A stretch of DNA of 64,000 bases, from NCBI GenBank assembly GCA_022648685.1, contig JALCMW010000003.1, forward strand, positions 186,001 through 250,000, in the 5' to 3' direction. Below the pieces are notes generated by a model. The model did not search any database and was not told where the DNA came from. It worked only from the letters and a program-made list of their open reading frames with translations. Origin of the DNA: Bacteroidales bacterium (lineage in GTDB: Bacteria; Bacteroidota; Bacteroidia; Bacteroidales; UBA932). The position numbers were made by a program, and so were the translations under genes. Of the stretch, positions 54,972-63,646 are shown in pieces; the stretch's first letter is position 1; every line of letters begins with the position of its first letter.

Positions 54972-57900
54972 TTACAGATTCAATTGCGCTTTGATTTTGC
55001 TTATGAAATCTTGTTGCACTCCGATATTGTCAAATGCCGTCTCGGCTGCATTCTTATCTATGGCTTCAAGATATTTTCCGGCATTCATCGGATCCTCGGT
55101 CACATAGCTCCCGCACTGTGCCAGATTCTGGAAGCCCAACGGAAGGCTTTTCAACTTCATTTGCAATTTGGCTTCCGGAGTCAATGCCATCATCCTGCGT
55201 ATAAGACCTTTTTTACCGTAGATCAGACTTGCATGAGCTGCCGCATACTTGCCGTATTCGCACTTTACCGTAATTTGTTCCGAAGCGTTTTCAGCCGGAA
55301 TGTAAACCGTCGCATACATGTCGTATCCGTTGTATCCCCATACCGCATTGGAAAGTCCGTTTTGAGCGTTATGAGCTGCAAATCTGTCGTATGCAATCTC
55401 TTTTCCGTTCACTGTGACTTTTTCCGGAGCGAAGACGCCCGCAATGACAATCCTAATGCGTCTTTGAGGATCTATTCCCACATAAGTGCCTTTTCGCGGC
55501 ATCACGGTTATCGTCGCGGATTCCGGATCGGAAACTTTGCTTACCTCAGTGGTCGCGTATTCGGATTTGTATGCCTGTGACACCCCGTCGTCTTCATATA
55601 CGGAAGTACTGTCTTTTCCATCGCCGGGAGCTATGAACAGATAGAGCTCATCGCTTTTTTCCTGCAGCGAGGTTATCTTGTCGGACGCCATAGGAATAAT
55701 GGCTCCGGCCTTTATGTAATAAGGATTTTCGTCAATCGTATATTCGAGCGTATCTGTTTGTCCGCCTTTATACATTTTTCCGGTGGCAGCATCGTACCAG
55801 TCGTTGCCGGCCGGGAACCAGATGCTTCTCGATGCGAGACCGGAAACGGTATCAACCGGATTGCAGATCACGGTGGCAAGGATATCATCCCCGAACATGT
55901 ATTGCTGTTTGTATGAGTATGAATTATCTTTTTCAGGGTAATCGTAATACATAGGTCTGCACATGGATATTCCGGTATCGTATGTTTCCCTGGCTGCATT
56001 GTATATGTACGGGGACAATGTGTAGCGGAGTCTTATGGCTGCCCTCATGTCATCGAAATAATCGGGGAACATCCAGAACCTTTTTTCCATGGTCATGTTC
56101 TTTGTGGAATGCGTCTTGAAAATAGGTGTGAACACTCCGTACTGGAGCCATCTTGTATACAATTCCGGGTTGGTGGTATGGACTCCCTTCGGCTGCATGT
56201 GTCCGCCTATGTCATGTCCCCAATAGCCGTAACCTATATTAGATGCCGTGGATGTGAAATAAGGCAGATAACCGAGGACTTTCCATGTAGCAAAAGTATC
56301 TCCGGAAAATCCTATCTGGTAACGATGGCTGCCTATGCCTCCCCAACGATGGTATATCATAGGTCTGCGTGCGTATATCCCGTCTTTTGCGCTTTGCCTT
56401 TCCATATCGTTGAAGAATGTATAATTTAGCCAGAAGGTGTTGCTCAGACCCGGAGTATAACGGCTCGTTTTCCACTGCTGCCAGTCGAGCCACCAGAAAT
56501 CCACTCCTTCCGCTTCGAACGGATGGATTACAGAATTGAAATAAGCGTCGGCCCAGTTTTCATCGTCGATTCTGAAAGGGACATATACTTTGTTTCCGTT
56601 TTTATCGATATAATTCTTAGGCCCGTCATAATCGTTCGTTCTGGACAGATAGTCTTTTACAAATCTTTCGTAAGGCTCTTCATAAGGCTGGATTCCCGAT
56701 GCCGGATGGAGGTTCAAAGTCGTTTTCAGACCCAGATTGTGCAAATCCTTGAGGCAGTTCGCAGGATCCGGGAACAGCGATTTGTTCCATGTGTATCCGG
56801 TCCATCCTTCCCTTTGTCCTGCCGAATCCTTTTTCCTGTGACTGGTGAAGCATGACCATGTCTCATGCCAGTCCATATCCAATACCATGACATCGATAGG
56901 GATGCTCATGGATCTGATTTCCTTTGCAAGATTGATGAATTCGAAATCGGAATATTGCCAATAACGGCACCACCAATAGCCCAGAGCGAATTTCGGCGGA
57001 AGGGGAATCTTGCCGCTTATTTTAGTGAAATCTGAAATAGCATCTTTGTAATCATGTCCGTATGCGAACATATACAAATCCTGCCTGTCCACGTTGTTCC
57101 TGTCTGCGACCCAATTTTTCCAATCGGTTTTCACGGGAACGAAAACCTGTCTGGTGCTTTCGTCTATGACGGCCCATCCGTCTTTCGAAGCCACGCCCGG
57201 ATCGAAGGGATCGACAGTGTGTTCTCCATCGCATCTGTCAAGTGTTCTTGTGGTTCCGAGAAGATTGCCTGAAGCGTCCGCTCCGGGATGCCAGGTGACT
57301 TTTTTCAATCCTTTCCTGCTGTTTTTATCGGGCATGTTGAAAGTAATGCTCAGATTTCCGGCATCGAATTTTCCTGTACCATTGTCATTGTATTTCAAAG
57401 TGATCTTGCCTGTCTTGATGGTAAGGTGCTTTCCGAATCTGGAAACAGTGAATTTCGGTACGGGAAGGTTCCTGTTTACTACTCCCAGTGTCGCCCTGTC
57501 TTCGAATTTACCGTCGGCAGCCCATTCCATACGTACAAGACGGGATGTCAGTACTGTAAATCTGGCATTTCCCATCGTTACCTCGGCTTTGGAATTGGCT
57601 TTGGGATTTCCGGTATCAGTTTCCGGAATCCTTTTTTCCCGGTTGCCCAGCATACTGCGGACCAGAAGCGGTTCGTTCGTGGTAATGCAGTCCACATTCA
57701 GATCTATCATCTTCCGGATGTCGGATGCTTTGTTGACGGTCCATGAATTTACGGCCATTCCCAGAGAATGGGCCTGCGATACATATTCAGGATGCTTCAG
57801 AAGAGTGTGAAGCTCATAATCGATTCCTGTTATACCGTAATTGTGAAGCTCTTCCGGCGTCTTGTCTCCCCTGAGATATTGGACGGAGAATCCGGGAGCT

Positions 57901-58469
57901 TTTTCTGCCACCCGCCTGCAGGCATTCAAACTGAAGGAAATGAAAATGACTCTTGACGGGTCGTACATGTTGTGATCTTTCAGTGCCTGAAGACATTTGT
58001 CAGTAAGGAGATTTTCCCTTTCGGTATTTTTCTGGATTTTTATTTCAAGTACGAGAACTGTCGTTGCCGATTTTTCAGCCTGTGTGAGATATTCGTCCAG
58101 CGTGGAAGGATGCTCTCCGTTTTTCAATGTTTTTTCGTGCAGTACTGCATAAGTGTTGGTCCAAATAGGTGTCCCCTGGATGTCATCGTCATGGTTAACG
58201 ATTATTACATCATCGCTTGTCAGATGGACATCGAATTCGCTTCCCCAGAATTTATTTTCCTGTGCAAGTCGCAGGGAAGCTATTGTATTCTGAGCATGCT
58301 GTGCCGCATCGCAATTCCAAAAGCCCCTGTGTGAGGCGATTGCGATTTTATTCTCTGAATTTCCGGATGCCGTGCCGTTCTGTGCGGACAAAGCCGGTCC
58401 GGATAACGCCATTAATGTCGCGGTTGAGATAACTGCGATTTTTCTGATAAAATTCATTTTTAACGCCAT
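54972..58469 (-). CDS. Fusion of glycerophosphodiester phosphodiesterase and GH31 glycosidase
   Basis: 1165-residue exported protein; signal peptide around residues 1-29 (start 58469 or 58457). Residues 41-285 form a GDPD domain with catalytic H47-R48 (SHRGFW), SEFDVHL, NHDDD and LEIKI, all kept. A short linker leads to GH31 from about residue 300: galactose-mutarotase-like N-domain, TIM barrel with nucleophile D662 (FWWLDWQQW) and acid/base D724 (GFSGDTF), beta-sandwich and a 80-residue helical C-terminal extension. GDPD cleaves glycerophosphodiesters; GH31 cleaves alpha-glucosides, alpha-xylosides or alpha-galactosides. Together they suggest attack on a glycerophosphate-substituted glycan, such as a teichoic-acid-like polymer. 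Confidence 0.88.
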   Translation of the reverse strand: MALKMNFIRKIAVISTATLMALSGPALSAQNGTASGNSENKIAIASHRGFWNCDAAQHAQNTIASLRLAQENKFWGSEFDVHLTSDDVIIVNHDDDIQGTPIWTNTYAVLHEKTLKNGEHPSTLDEYLTQAEKSATTVLVLEIKIQKNTERENLLTDKCLQALKDHNMYDPSRVIFISFSLNACRRVAEKAPGFSVQYLRGDKTPEELHNYGITGIDYELHTLLKHPEYVSQAHSLGMAVNSWTVNKASDIRKMIDLNVDCITTNEPLLVRSMLGNREKRIPETDTGNPKANSKAEVTMGNARFTVLTSRLVRMEWAADGKFEDRATLGVVNRNLPVPKFTVSRFGKHLTIKTGKITLKYNDNGTGKFDAGNLSITFNMPDKNSRKGLKKVTWHPGADASGNLLGTTRTLDRCDGEHTVDPFDPGVASKDGWAVIDESTRQVFVPVKTDWKNWVADRNNVDRQDLYMFAYGHDYKDAISDFTKISGKIPLPPKFALGYWWCRYWQYSDFEFINLAKEIRSMSIPIDVMVLDMDWHETWSCFTSHRKKDSAGQREGWTGYTWNKSLFPDPANCLKDLHNLGLKTTLNLHPASGIQPYEEPYERFVKDYLSRTNDYDGPKNYIDKNGNKVYVPFRIDDENWADAYFNSVIHPFEAEGVDFWWLDWQQWKTSRYTPGLSNTFWLNYTFFNDMERQSAKDGIYARRPMIYHRWGGIGSHRYQIGFSGDTFATWKVLGYLPYFTSTASNIGYGYWGHDIGGHMQPKGVHTTNPELYTRWLQYGVFTPIFKTHSTKNMTMEKRFWMFPDYFDDMRAAIRLRYTLSPYIYNAARETYDTGISMCRPMYYDYPEKDNSYSYKQQYMFGDDILATVICNPVDTVSGLASRSIWFPAGNDWYDAATGKMYKGGQTDTLEYTIDENPYYIKAGAIIPMASDKITSLQEKSDELYLFIAPGDGKDSTSVYEDDGVSQAYKSEYATTEVSKVSDPESATITVMPRKGTYVGIDPQRRIRIVIAGVFAPEKVTVNGKEIAYDRFAAHNAQNGLSNAVWGYNGYDMYATVYIPAENASEQITVKCEYGKYAAAHASLIYGKKGLIRRMMALTPEAKLQMKLKSLPLGFQNLAQCGSYVTEDPMNAGKYLEAIDKNAAETAFDNIGVQQDFISKIKAQLNL

Positions 58470-58508
58470 TTGTATTTTCGTTTGGATTATTTACAGACTG
58501 TATATATA

Positions 58509-58516
58509 CAAATATA
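58509..58516 (-). promoter_or_regulatory. Putative -7 element for the GDPD-GH31 gene
   Basis: Minus-strand TATATTTG matches TAnnTTTG, about 40 bases before the ATG at 58469. Confidence 0.5.
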
Positions 58517-58548
58517 TTTATTTCCGTGGACTTTCCGGATAAAAAAGA

Positions 58549-58556
58549 TAAATTTG
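58549..58556 (+). promoter_or_regulatory. Putative -7 element for pgi
   Basis: TAAATTTG matches TAnnTTTG, 29-36 bases before the ATG at 58585. Confidence 0.5.
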
Positions 58557-58584
58557 TAAAGTGAAAATCAAATTTTAAAATAAT

Positions 58585-59931
58585 ATGGTAAAGTTAGATC
58601 TGGGTGGCTGCACTTCCTTTGTCAAAGATGCAGAATATGCCGAATACCTTAAAAAGGCTCTGGCTGCTTTCGATACTCTCGAATCAGGAAAAGGTGAGGG
58701 AAACGATTTTCTTGGATGGAAACATCTTCCTTCCGAAACCCCCGATTCTTTGATCCGCGAATGCGAAGCCGTACGTGACAATTGGATTTCGAAAGGAGTG
58801 AATCTTGTTGTCGTAATAGGCATAGGCGGTTCTTATCTGGGGGCCAGGTGCGTGATCGAAGCTCTTTCCCACAATTTTTCCAAACAGCTTTCGGGAGAGA
58901 AGAAATTTCCCGAGGTGGTTTTCGCCGGCAATAATCTGTCCGAGGAATATCTGGGTGAACTTGCGGAGCTTGTAGGGGAAAGGAATGCTGCTCTTGTTGT
59001 AATATCCAAGTCCGGTACGACTACCGAACCTGCTGTCGCTTTCAGAATCCTGAAATGCCAGTTGGAAGAGGCTTATGGCCGCAGTGAAGCTTCCGCAAGG
59101 ATCGTTGCCATAACGGATGCGCATAAAGGTGCTCTCAAGACTCTGTCTTCACAGGAAGGCTACAAGACTTTCGTGGTTCCTGATAATGTAGGAGGCCGTT
59201 TCTCGGTTCTTACTCCGGTCGGGATCCTTCCTATAGTACTTGCCGGTTTCGACATCCGTGAAATACTTTCCGGGGCAGCTGAAATGGAAAAATCGCTTGC
59301 CCTTAGGAGTGAGGAGAATCCTGCAGTGAGATATGCAGCAATGCGTAATCTTCTTTATTCGACATATGGGAAAAAGATCGAAGTTCTGGTTTCTTATAAT
59401 CCTAAATTCCAGTATTTCGGCGAATGGTGGAAACAACTTTTCGGCGAATCGGAAGGCAAGGACAAGAAAGGTCTCTTCCCTGCTTCAGTCAATTTTACCA
59501 CGGATCTTCATTCCATGGGACAGTTCATACAGGACGGAAGCCGTGTCATGTTCGAAACGGTGATAAATATACTCAAGAGCAACCGCAGCGTTGTCATCGG
59601 CAGCGATGAAGGGAATCTCGATCAGCTTAATTATCTTGCCGGCCAAAATGTTGAACACTGCAATGCCATGGCCGAACTGGGAACCAAACTTGCCCATATA
59701 GACGGAGGAGTACCCCAATTGGAAGTGACCATAGAAAAAATAGATGCTTTCAATGTCGGCGGACTTCTTTATTTCTTCGAATTCGCCTGCGGCATAAGTG
59801 CATATATCCTTGGCGTCAATCCTTTCAACCAGCCGGGTGTGGAGGCTTACAAGAAAAACATGTTCGCTCTTTTGCATAAACCAGGTTATGAAGAGCAGAC
59901 TGCCGCCATCGAGAAAAGATTGGAAAAATAG
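58585..59931 (+). CDS. pgi: Glucose-6-phosphate isomerase
   Basis: 448-residue cytosolic Pgi interconverting glucose-6-phosphate and fructose-6-phosphate. The sugar-phosphate-binding parts are NLVVVIGIGGSYLGARCVIEAL and VISKSGTTTEPAVAFRILK; the signatures VGGRFSVLTPVGILPI and GEWWKQLFGESEGKDKKG follow, then HIDGGVPQLEVTIEKI. It is the short (about 450-residue) form seen in Bacteroidota and Firmicutes. A gap of 9 bases separates it from the anSME gene, so the two may be co-transcribed. Confidence 0.96.
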   Translation: MVKLDLGGCTSFVKDAEYAEYLKKALAAFDTLESGKGEGNDFLGWKHLPSETPDSLIRECEAVRDNWISKGVNLVVVIGIGGSYLGARCVIEALSHNFSKQLSGEKKFPEVVFAGNNLSEEYLGELAELVGERNAALVVISKSGTTTEPAVAFRILKCQLEEAYGRSEASARIVAITDAHKGALKTLSSQEGYKTFVVPDNVGGRFSVLTPVGILPIVLAGFDIREILSGAAEMEKSLALRSEENPAVRYAAMRNLLYSTYGKKIEVLVSYNPKFQYFGEWWKQLFGESEGKDKKGLFPASVNFTTDLHSMGQFIQDGSRVMFETVINILKSNRSVVIGSDEGNLDQLNYLAGQNVEHCNAMAELGTKLAHIDGGVPQLEVTIEKIDAFNVGGLLYFFEFACGISAYILGVNPFNQPGVEAYKKNMFALLHKPGYEEQTAAIEKRLEK

Positions 59932-59940
59932 TTTCCTGAG

Positions 59941-61221
59941 ATGTCTTCCGATTTCAGGAATACCATTACATTATCGGATGCTATAAGGATCGGCGGGCCT
60001 GTGTCTTTCAATATCATGCTCAAGCCCGCAGGATCTTTGTGCAATCTTGATTGCCATTATTGTTATTATCTGGACAAATCGGATATTTACGGAGGACGGG
60101 AACCTCGCATGACATTGGATATGCTCGAGACCGTGGTCCGCGAATATATCAATGCCAATGATGTTCCGGAAGTCCAGTTCAATTGGCACGGGGGGGAGCC
60201 TTTGGTTCTCGGACTGGATTTTTACAAAAAGGCGTTGATTCTGGAACGGAAATATGCCAAAGGCAAAACCATACATAATACTATCCAGACGAACGGGACT
60301 TTGATTACCCGTGAATGGGCCGATTTCTTTGCCGCCAATGATTTCCTGGTTGGAATTTCCATTGACGGACCGGAAGATATACATAATAAATACCGAAAGG
60401 ACAAAGGCGGGGGCCCGACTTTCGATAGAGTCCTCCGTGGGTTGGATATGCTTTTCAGGGCCGGTGTGCAGTTCAATACTATGTCCACCGTCAACAAAGC
60501 GTCCGAAGGCCGCGGTCTGGAAGTTTATAAGTTTCTCAAGTCGCTCGGCAGCCGTTTCATGCAATTCATGCCTGTGGTGGAGCATGTGAAATTTCCTTTG
60601 GACAAGACCGGAAAGCCGATGAAAAAAGCAAGACCCCATATAGTGGATCCTTCGGAAGAAAGGGCTGTCCTGGCGAACTGGTCTGTTGGGGATGTCGCTT
60701 TCGGTACGTTCCTTTGCGATATTTTCGATTATTGGGTAAGGAATGATGTCGGGGAATATTTTGTCAACCAATTCGATTCGGCCCTTGCCAATTGGTGCGG
60801 TGCGCAGCCTGGGACCTGCGTATATGCACAGACTTGCGGAGGCAATGCCGTGATCGAGCATAACGGAGATCTGTATTCTTGCGACCATTTCGTTTATCCT
60901 GAATATAAGCTGGGAAACATTGCCGTAGATAACATCAGGACAATGATGACAAGTCCCGCACAGACAAAGTTCGGGATCGACAAAAGGAATACCCTGCCTT
61001 TGAAATGCTTCAAATGCAAATATCTTTTCGCTTGCAACGGGGAATGTCCGAAGCACCGGTTCAACAAGACTGAAGCCGGGGAAACAGGACTTAATGCCCT
61101 ATGTGCCGGCTATTATAAGTATTATGACCATGTAGCTCCTTATATGGACAAAATGAAGGAGCTTCTGGACAAGAAAATGCCTCCTTCCGGCATCATCCCC
61201 TGGGCCCGTCTCAGAAAATAA
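59941..61221 (+). CDS. Anaerobic sulfatase-maturating enzyme (radical SAM/SPASM)
   Basis: 426-residue anSME, which oxidises the active-site Cys or Ser of sulfatases to formylglycine in the absence of oxygen. The radical-SAM cluster ligands C34, C38 and C41 lie in CNLDCHYCYYLD. SAM contacts include FNWHGGEPLVLG and IQTNGTLIT. SPASM cysteines follow in TCVYAQTCGGNAVIEHNGDLYSC, LPLKCFKCKYLFACNGECPKHRF and NALCAGYY. Its length and motifs fit the Bacteroidota enzyme needed for host or plant glycan sulfatases. No sulfatase is encoded in this window. Convergent with the MFS gene with an 11-base overlap. Confidence 0.94.
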   Translation: MSSDFRNTITLSDAIRIGGPVSFNIMLKPAGSLCNLDCHYCYYLDKSDIYGGREPRMTLDMLETVVREYINANDVPEVQFNWHGGEPLVLGLDFYKKALILERKYAKGKTIHNTIQTNGTLITREWADFFAANDFLVGISIDGPEDIHNKYRKDKGGGPTFDRVLRGLDMLFRAGVQFNTMSTVNKASEGRGLEVYKFLKSLGSRFMQFMPVVEHVKFPLDKTGKPMKKARPHIVDPSEERAVLANWSVGDVAFGTFLCDIFDYWVRNDVGEYFVNQFDSALANWCGAQPGTCVYAQTCGGNAVIEHNGDLYSCDHFVYPEYKLGNIAVDNIRTMMTSPAQTKFGIDKRNTLPLKCFKCKYLFACNGECPKHRFNKTEAGETGLNALCAGYYKYYDHVAPYMDKMKELLDKKMPPSGIIPWARLRK

Positions 61222-62458
61222 CGTTTTCGCTATTCTTCCTTGCCGGTGGAAGAGTCTGGTATTTTCTCGAGCAGAATGTCTGGATTAAAAATATGACAGA
61301 GAGGATGACTCCGGCTTTGTATGGAGCCGTCATGCCGCCTGCTATCATGCTGCAGGGATTTACTATGAGAGGGGAAAGAAACTGTCCGAGATAAAGCGAG
61401 GCTGATATTATCGGCATTACTGTCGTGGCGGCATTTTTTCCGCCTTTGACAGAAGCAATCGTATTGAGGTACGGTACGCCGACCCCATTGGCTATACCTA
61501 TGAATACTGACCCTGAGATAAGCAAGGGAAGTGCCGTTCCGAATGATAAAAAAACATATCCTGCCAGGAATCCCAAAGGCGCAATATACTTCATCTGTTT
61601 ACGGAGATTGCTTATTATCTTTCCGAAGGACAGCCCTATGATAAAACCTACGATATCCAGACCCACCATAATAAGCGTAATGGTATTGCTTCCAAGAGAT
61701 GGATTGGCAAGGGATGTGATGGCGAAGTTTGTAGGATAGATGAAGAACAGGCACATCACAAGAAACATTCCAATGACAGAAGGTGCGAAACGCAGTATTG
61801 AAGCAAAAGGCCTTCCCGGTTTCTTTCTGGCTTTGGTAATTCCGGATTCGCTTTCATAATAATCAGGAGCTTCTTCCAATGCTTTTTCCCCTGTGTCGAG
61901 TCTCTCATTAGGAAGGAATGCAATGACAAGGGCCAGAGCTATAAGGCCCAGAAGATATACAAGGAATGAACAATTCCAGCTGATTCCGGCAAGAACTCCG
62001 CTTAGGAATGTAGCCACAACTCCTCCCATCTGATTCATTGCAGCGGATAGTCCCATCATGCGTGCCTGTTCCTCAGGTGGAAAATAGTATGCCAGCAGTC
62101 CTGTACTAAGGGGCATGACCATTCCTACGCTAATGCCCAGTAATGCTCTGGATACCAGCAAAATATGCATGTCGTCTATGAAAAACGCCCCTGATCCGGC
62201 CATGACATACATACACAGTCCTGTGACGGCAAGCGTTTTGGTTTTCATTATACGGCAAAGCGGGGAAAACATCAGATTGGTGAGAATGATGAAAAGAGCC
62301 GGGAGACTTACGATAAGCTGGACGGCAAGGCGGCTCTGTCCGGAGAAATGTTCTCTGATGACCCCAAGTGCCGGGGCCATAGCGGCACCTGCCATAACAG
62401 TCAAAAGGGAAATGGAAAGGATTGTGTAGGTGAGCCTGCGGGAAGTTTTGTGATTCAT
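61211..62458 (-). CDS. Major facilitator superfamily transporter
   Basis: 415-residue permease with twelve predicted helices and a central cytosolic loop (about residues 185-215, KALEEAPDYYESESGITKARKK). The MFS pattern is seen in LVSRALLGISVGMVMPLSTGLLAYYFPPEEQARMMG, placing it in the drug-exporter-like group. The start at 62458 (MNHKTSRRL) is preferred; the frame start at 62611 lies upstream of the promoter. The substrate is unknown. Convergent with the anSME gene. Confidence 0.88.
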   Translation of the reverse strand: MNHKTSRRLTYTILSISLLTVMAGAAMAPALGVIREHFSGQSRLAVQLIVSLPALFIILTNLMFSPLCRIMKTKTLAVTGLCMYVMAGSGAFFIDDMHILLVSRALLGISVGMVMPLSTGLLAYYFPPEEQARMMGLSAAMNQMGGVVATFLSGVLAGISWNCSFLVYLLGLIALALVIAFLPNERLDTGEKALEEAPDYYESESGITKARKKPGRPFASILRFAPSVIGMFLVMCLFFIYPTNFAITSLANPSLGSNTITLIMVGLDIVGFIIGLSFGKIISNLRKQMKYIAPLGFLAGYVFLSFGTALPLLISGSVFIGIANGVGVPYLNTIASVKGGKNAATTVMPIISASLYLGQFLSPLIVNPCSMIAGGMTAPYKAGVILSVIFLIQTFCSRKYQTLPPARKNSENVIF

Positions 62459-62565
62459 AATGATTTTTATTAGGGTTACTTTGGAGTTGTCCAGCTCTGC
62501 CAAGCTGCTTAAATCTTCAGTCACCGAAATGTCATGAATCTTTGGTTGCCTACAATTTTGCGGTG

Positions 62566-62573
62566 CAAAAGTA
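62566..62573 (-). promoter_or_regulatory. Putative -7 element for the MFS gene
   Basis: Minus-strand TACTTTTG matches TAnnTTTG. It gives a leader of about 100 bases before the ATG at 62458 and rules out the longer frame. Confidence 0.45.
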
Positions 62574-62620
62574 CGAAATTTTTCCAAAACCGCCTGTCTG
62601 TGAAAGAACAATTATGAACG

Positions 62621-62653
62621 AAAAAAGCCTTCCACATTGTGGAAGGCTTTTTT
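62621..62653 (-). terminator. Terminator following tRNA-Asp
   Basis: AAAAAAGCCTTCCAC-ATT-GTGGAAGGCTTTTTT forms a perfect inverted repeat. Read on the minus strand, the U-run follows the hairpin 3 bases beyond the tRNA. Confidence 0.9.
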
Positions 62654-62656
62654 AAG

Positions 62657-62730
62657 CGGTGCGGAAGGGGATCGGACCCTCGACCTCGGGCGTGACAGGC
62701 CCGCATTCTAACCAGCTGAACTACCGCACC
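62657..62730 (-). tRNA. tRNA-Asp (anticodon GTC)
   Basis: 74-nt cloverleaf on the minus strand: acceptor GGTGCGG/CCGCACC, D-arm GTTC/GAAT, anticodon stem CGGGC/GCCCG with loop CTGTCAC (anticodon GTC), variable loop AGGTC, T-arm GAGGG/CCCTT. The discriminator is G, as expected for Asp, and CCA is not encoded. The T-loop reads TCCGATC, so position 55 is C instead of the almost universal T (pseudouridine). Apart from this the structure is regular. Confidence 0.93.
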
Positions 62731-62771
62731 AGTCTTATGTTTCTCTGTTTTGCTTTCTGGAAAAGCGGTTG

Positions 62772-62803
62772 CAAATATATGCCAAATTATGTTCACTTGC
62801 AAG
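62772..62803 (-). promoter_or_regulatory. Putative promoter for tRNA-Asp
   Basis: Minus-strand TATATTTG (62772-62779) with CTTG (62800-62803; 3 of 4 -33 bases) 20 bases upstream. The transcript would begin near 62765, about 35 bases ahead of the tRNA. Confidence 0.5.
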
Positions 62804-62812
62804 TTTTTTACA

Positions 62813-62852
62813 TAAAAAAAACGGGGACACCGGAATATTCCGGCGTCCCCGT
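62813..62852 (-). terminator. Terminator after hsp20
   Basis: Stem ACGGGGAC / GTCCCCGT with a second CCGG/CCGG level (hairpin 62821-62852) and an A-run at 62813-62820, which is a U-run on the minus strand. It ends the hsp20 message. Confidence 0.88.
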
Positions 62853-62872
62853 CTCCTATATACTGACCGTAA

Positions 62873-63304
62873 TCATTTGACTTCAATGACTTTCTTGATG
62901 TCATTGTTTGCTGTTTTTTGCAATTTGGGAATATTGACTTTCAATACCCCGTTCTCAACCCGGGCGTTGATTTTATCTTTTTGTGCGTCATCCGGCAGAA
63001 GCATCGTCTGTTGGAATTTGGAATAAGCGAATTCCCTGCGGAGATAATGTCCGTGTTTCTTTTCGTTTTCCTCTTCTTTCTTTTCCATATCTATTACGAG
63101 GTCTCCGTTGTCATCGAGGTTTACCTTGAAATCATCTTTGGTCAGTCCCGGAGCTGCAAGTTCGAGATCGTAATTCTCATTGTCTTCCATTACATTGATT
63201 GCAGGAGCGGTAGCATTTGTTTTCTCCATCCAGTCATTGTCAAAGAAATCATTGAAAAAGGTTGGCAGCCAATTCTGGTTGATTAGTCTTCTTGAAGGTA
63301 CCAT
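62873..63304 (-). CDS. Small heat shock protein, Hsp20/alpha-crystallin family
   Basis: 143-residue small heat-shock protein that holds unfolding proteins in an ATP-independent way. The alpha-crystallin domain starts near residue 35 (INVMEDNENYDLELAAPGLTKDD) and ends with the A-x-x-x-N-G-V-L motif ARVENGVLKVNIPK. The short N-terminus MVPSRRLINQNW and the tail KKVIEVK are typical for the family. No ordinary TAnnTTTG promoter precedes it; two GACA-like motifs and a sigma-54-like element are found instead. It carries its own terminator. Confidence 0.94.
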   Translation of the reverse strand: MVPSRRLINQNWLPTFFNDFFDNDWMEKTNATAPAINVMEDNENYDLELAAPGLTKDDFKVNLDDNGDLVIDMEKKEEENEKKHGHYLRREFAYSKFQQTMLLPDDAQKDKINARVENGVLKVNIPKLQKTANNDIKKVIEVK

Positions 63305-63382
63305 AGTTAAAATCTCCTATAATTTAAATTGTCATTTTTATATTTATCCGTCTTGTTTTTTTGCAAGACATTTAAACTTATG

Positions 63383-63483
63383 ACAACTTGCATACCAAAT
63401 CCGTAAAGGCGTAAAAATGTTATTAAAGATGAATATTTGTCAGTATATATAGACATTTTGTCTTGTTGGATTGTCATTTTGTC
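63383..63483 (-). promoter_or_regulatory. Candidate stress-control region upstream of hsp20
   Basis: Two copies of a 11-base motif, GACATTTTGTC and GTCATTTTGTC on the plus strand, lie 76-101 bases from a sigma-54-like TGGTAT-N5-TTGT element (63383-63397, minus strand). The motif GACA-TTT-TGTC is palindromic in its arms and is shared, with one change, with the dnaK upstream region. Confidence 0.4.
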
Positions 63484-63620
63484 GCTTTATTGTCTTCGCT
63501 ACCTTGCCGTCCGGCTGCAATTGCCTTGTTATCAGATTTTGTTCTTCCGGATGTCCTTATCAAGAGCCTTTTGATAAGAGAGGTGTTTCTAATTATTGTT
63601 CATTGCCCGAAAAAAATGGG

Positions 63621-63628
63621 TATATTTG
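63621..63628 (+). promoter_or_regulatory. Putative -7 element for uvrA
   Basis: TATATTTG matches TAnnTTTG, 19-26 bases before the ATG at 63647. Confidence 0.5.
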
Positions 63629-63646
63629 CAAAATTTATATCGACAC

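Larger units (their letters stand above)
63305..63646. other. Regulatory intergenic region between hsp20 and uvrA
   Basis: 342 bases without a credible gene. Minus strand: sigma-54-like TGGTAT-N5-TTGT at 63383-63397. GACATTTTGTC lies at 63452-63462 and GTCATTTTGTC at 63473-63483. Plus strand: the uvrA -7 element at 63621-63628. A 76-residue frame at 63463-63693 runs over the uvrA promoter and start and is rejected. Confidence 0.6.

Noticed and set aside
54877..55107. 76-residue plus-strand frame
   Set aside because: It passes through the strong terminator and the antisense of the GDPD-GH31 3' end.
59941..61221. Radical SAM enzyme as part of a RiPP system with the 41-residue ORF at 25917
   Set aside because: The motifs are those of a sulfatase maturase, the small ORF is 34 kb away, and it has no leader-core features.
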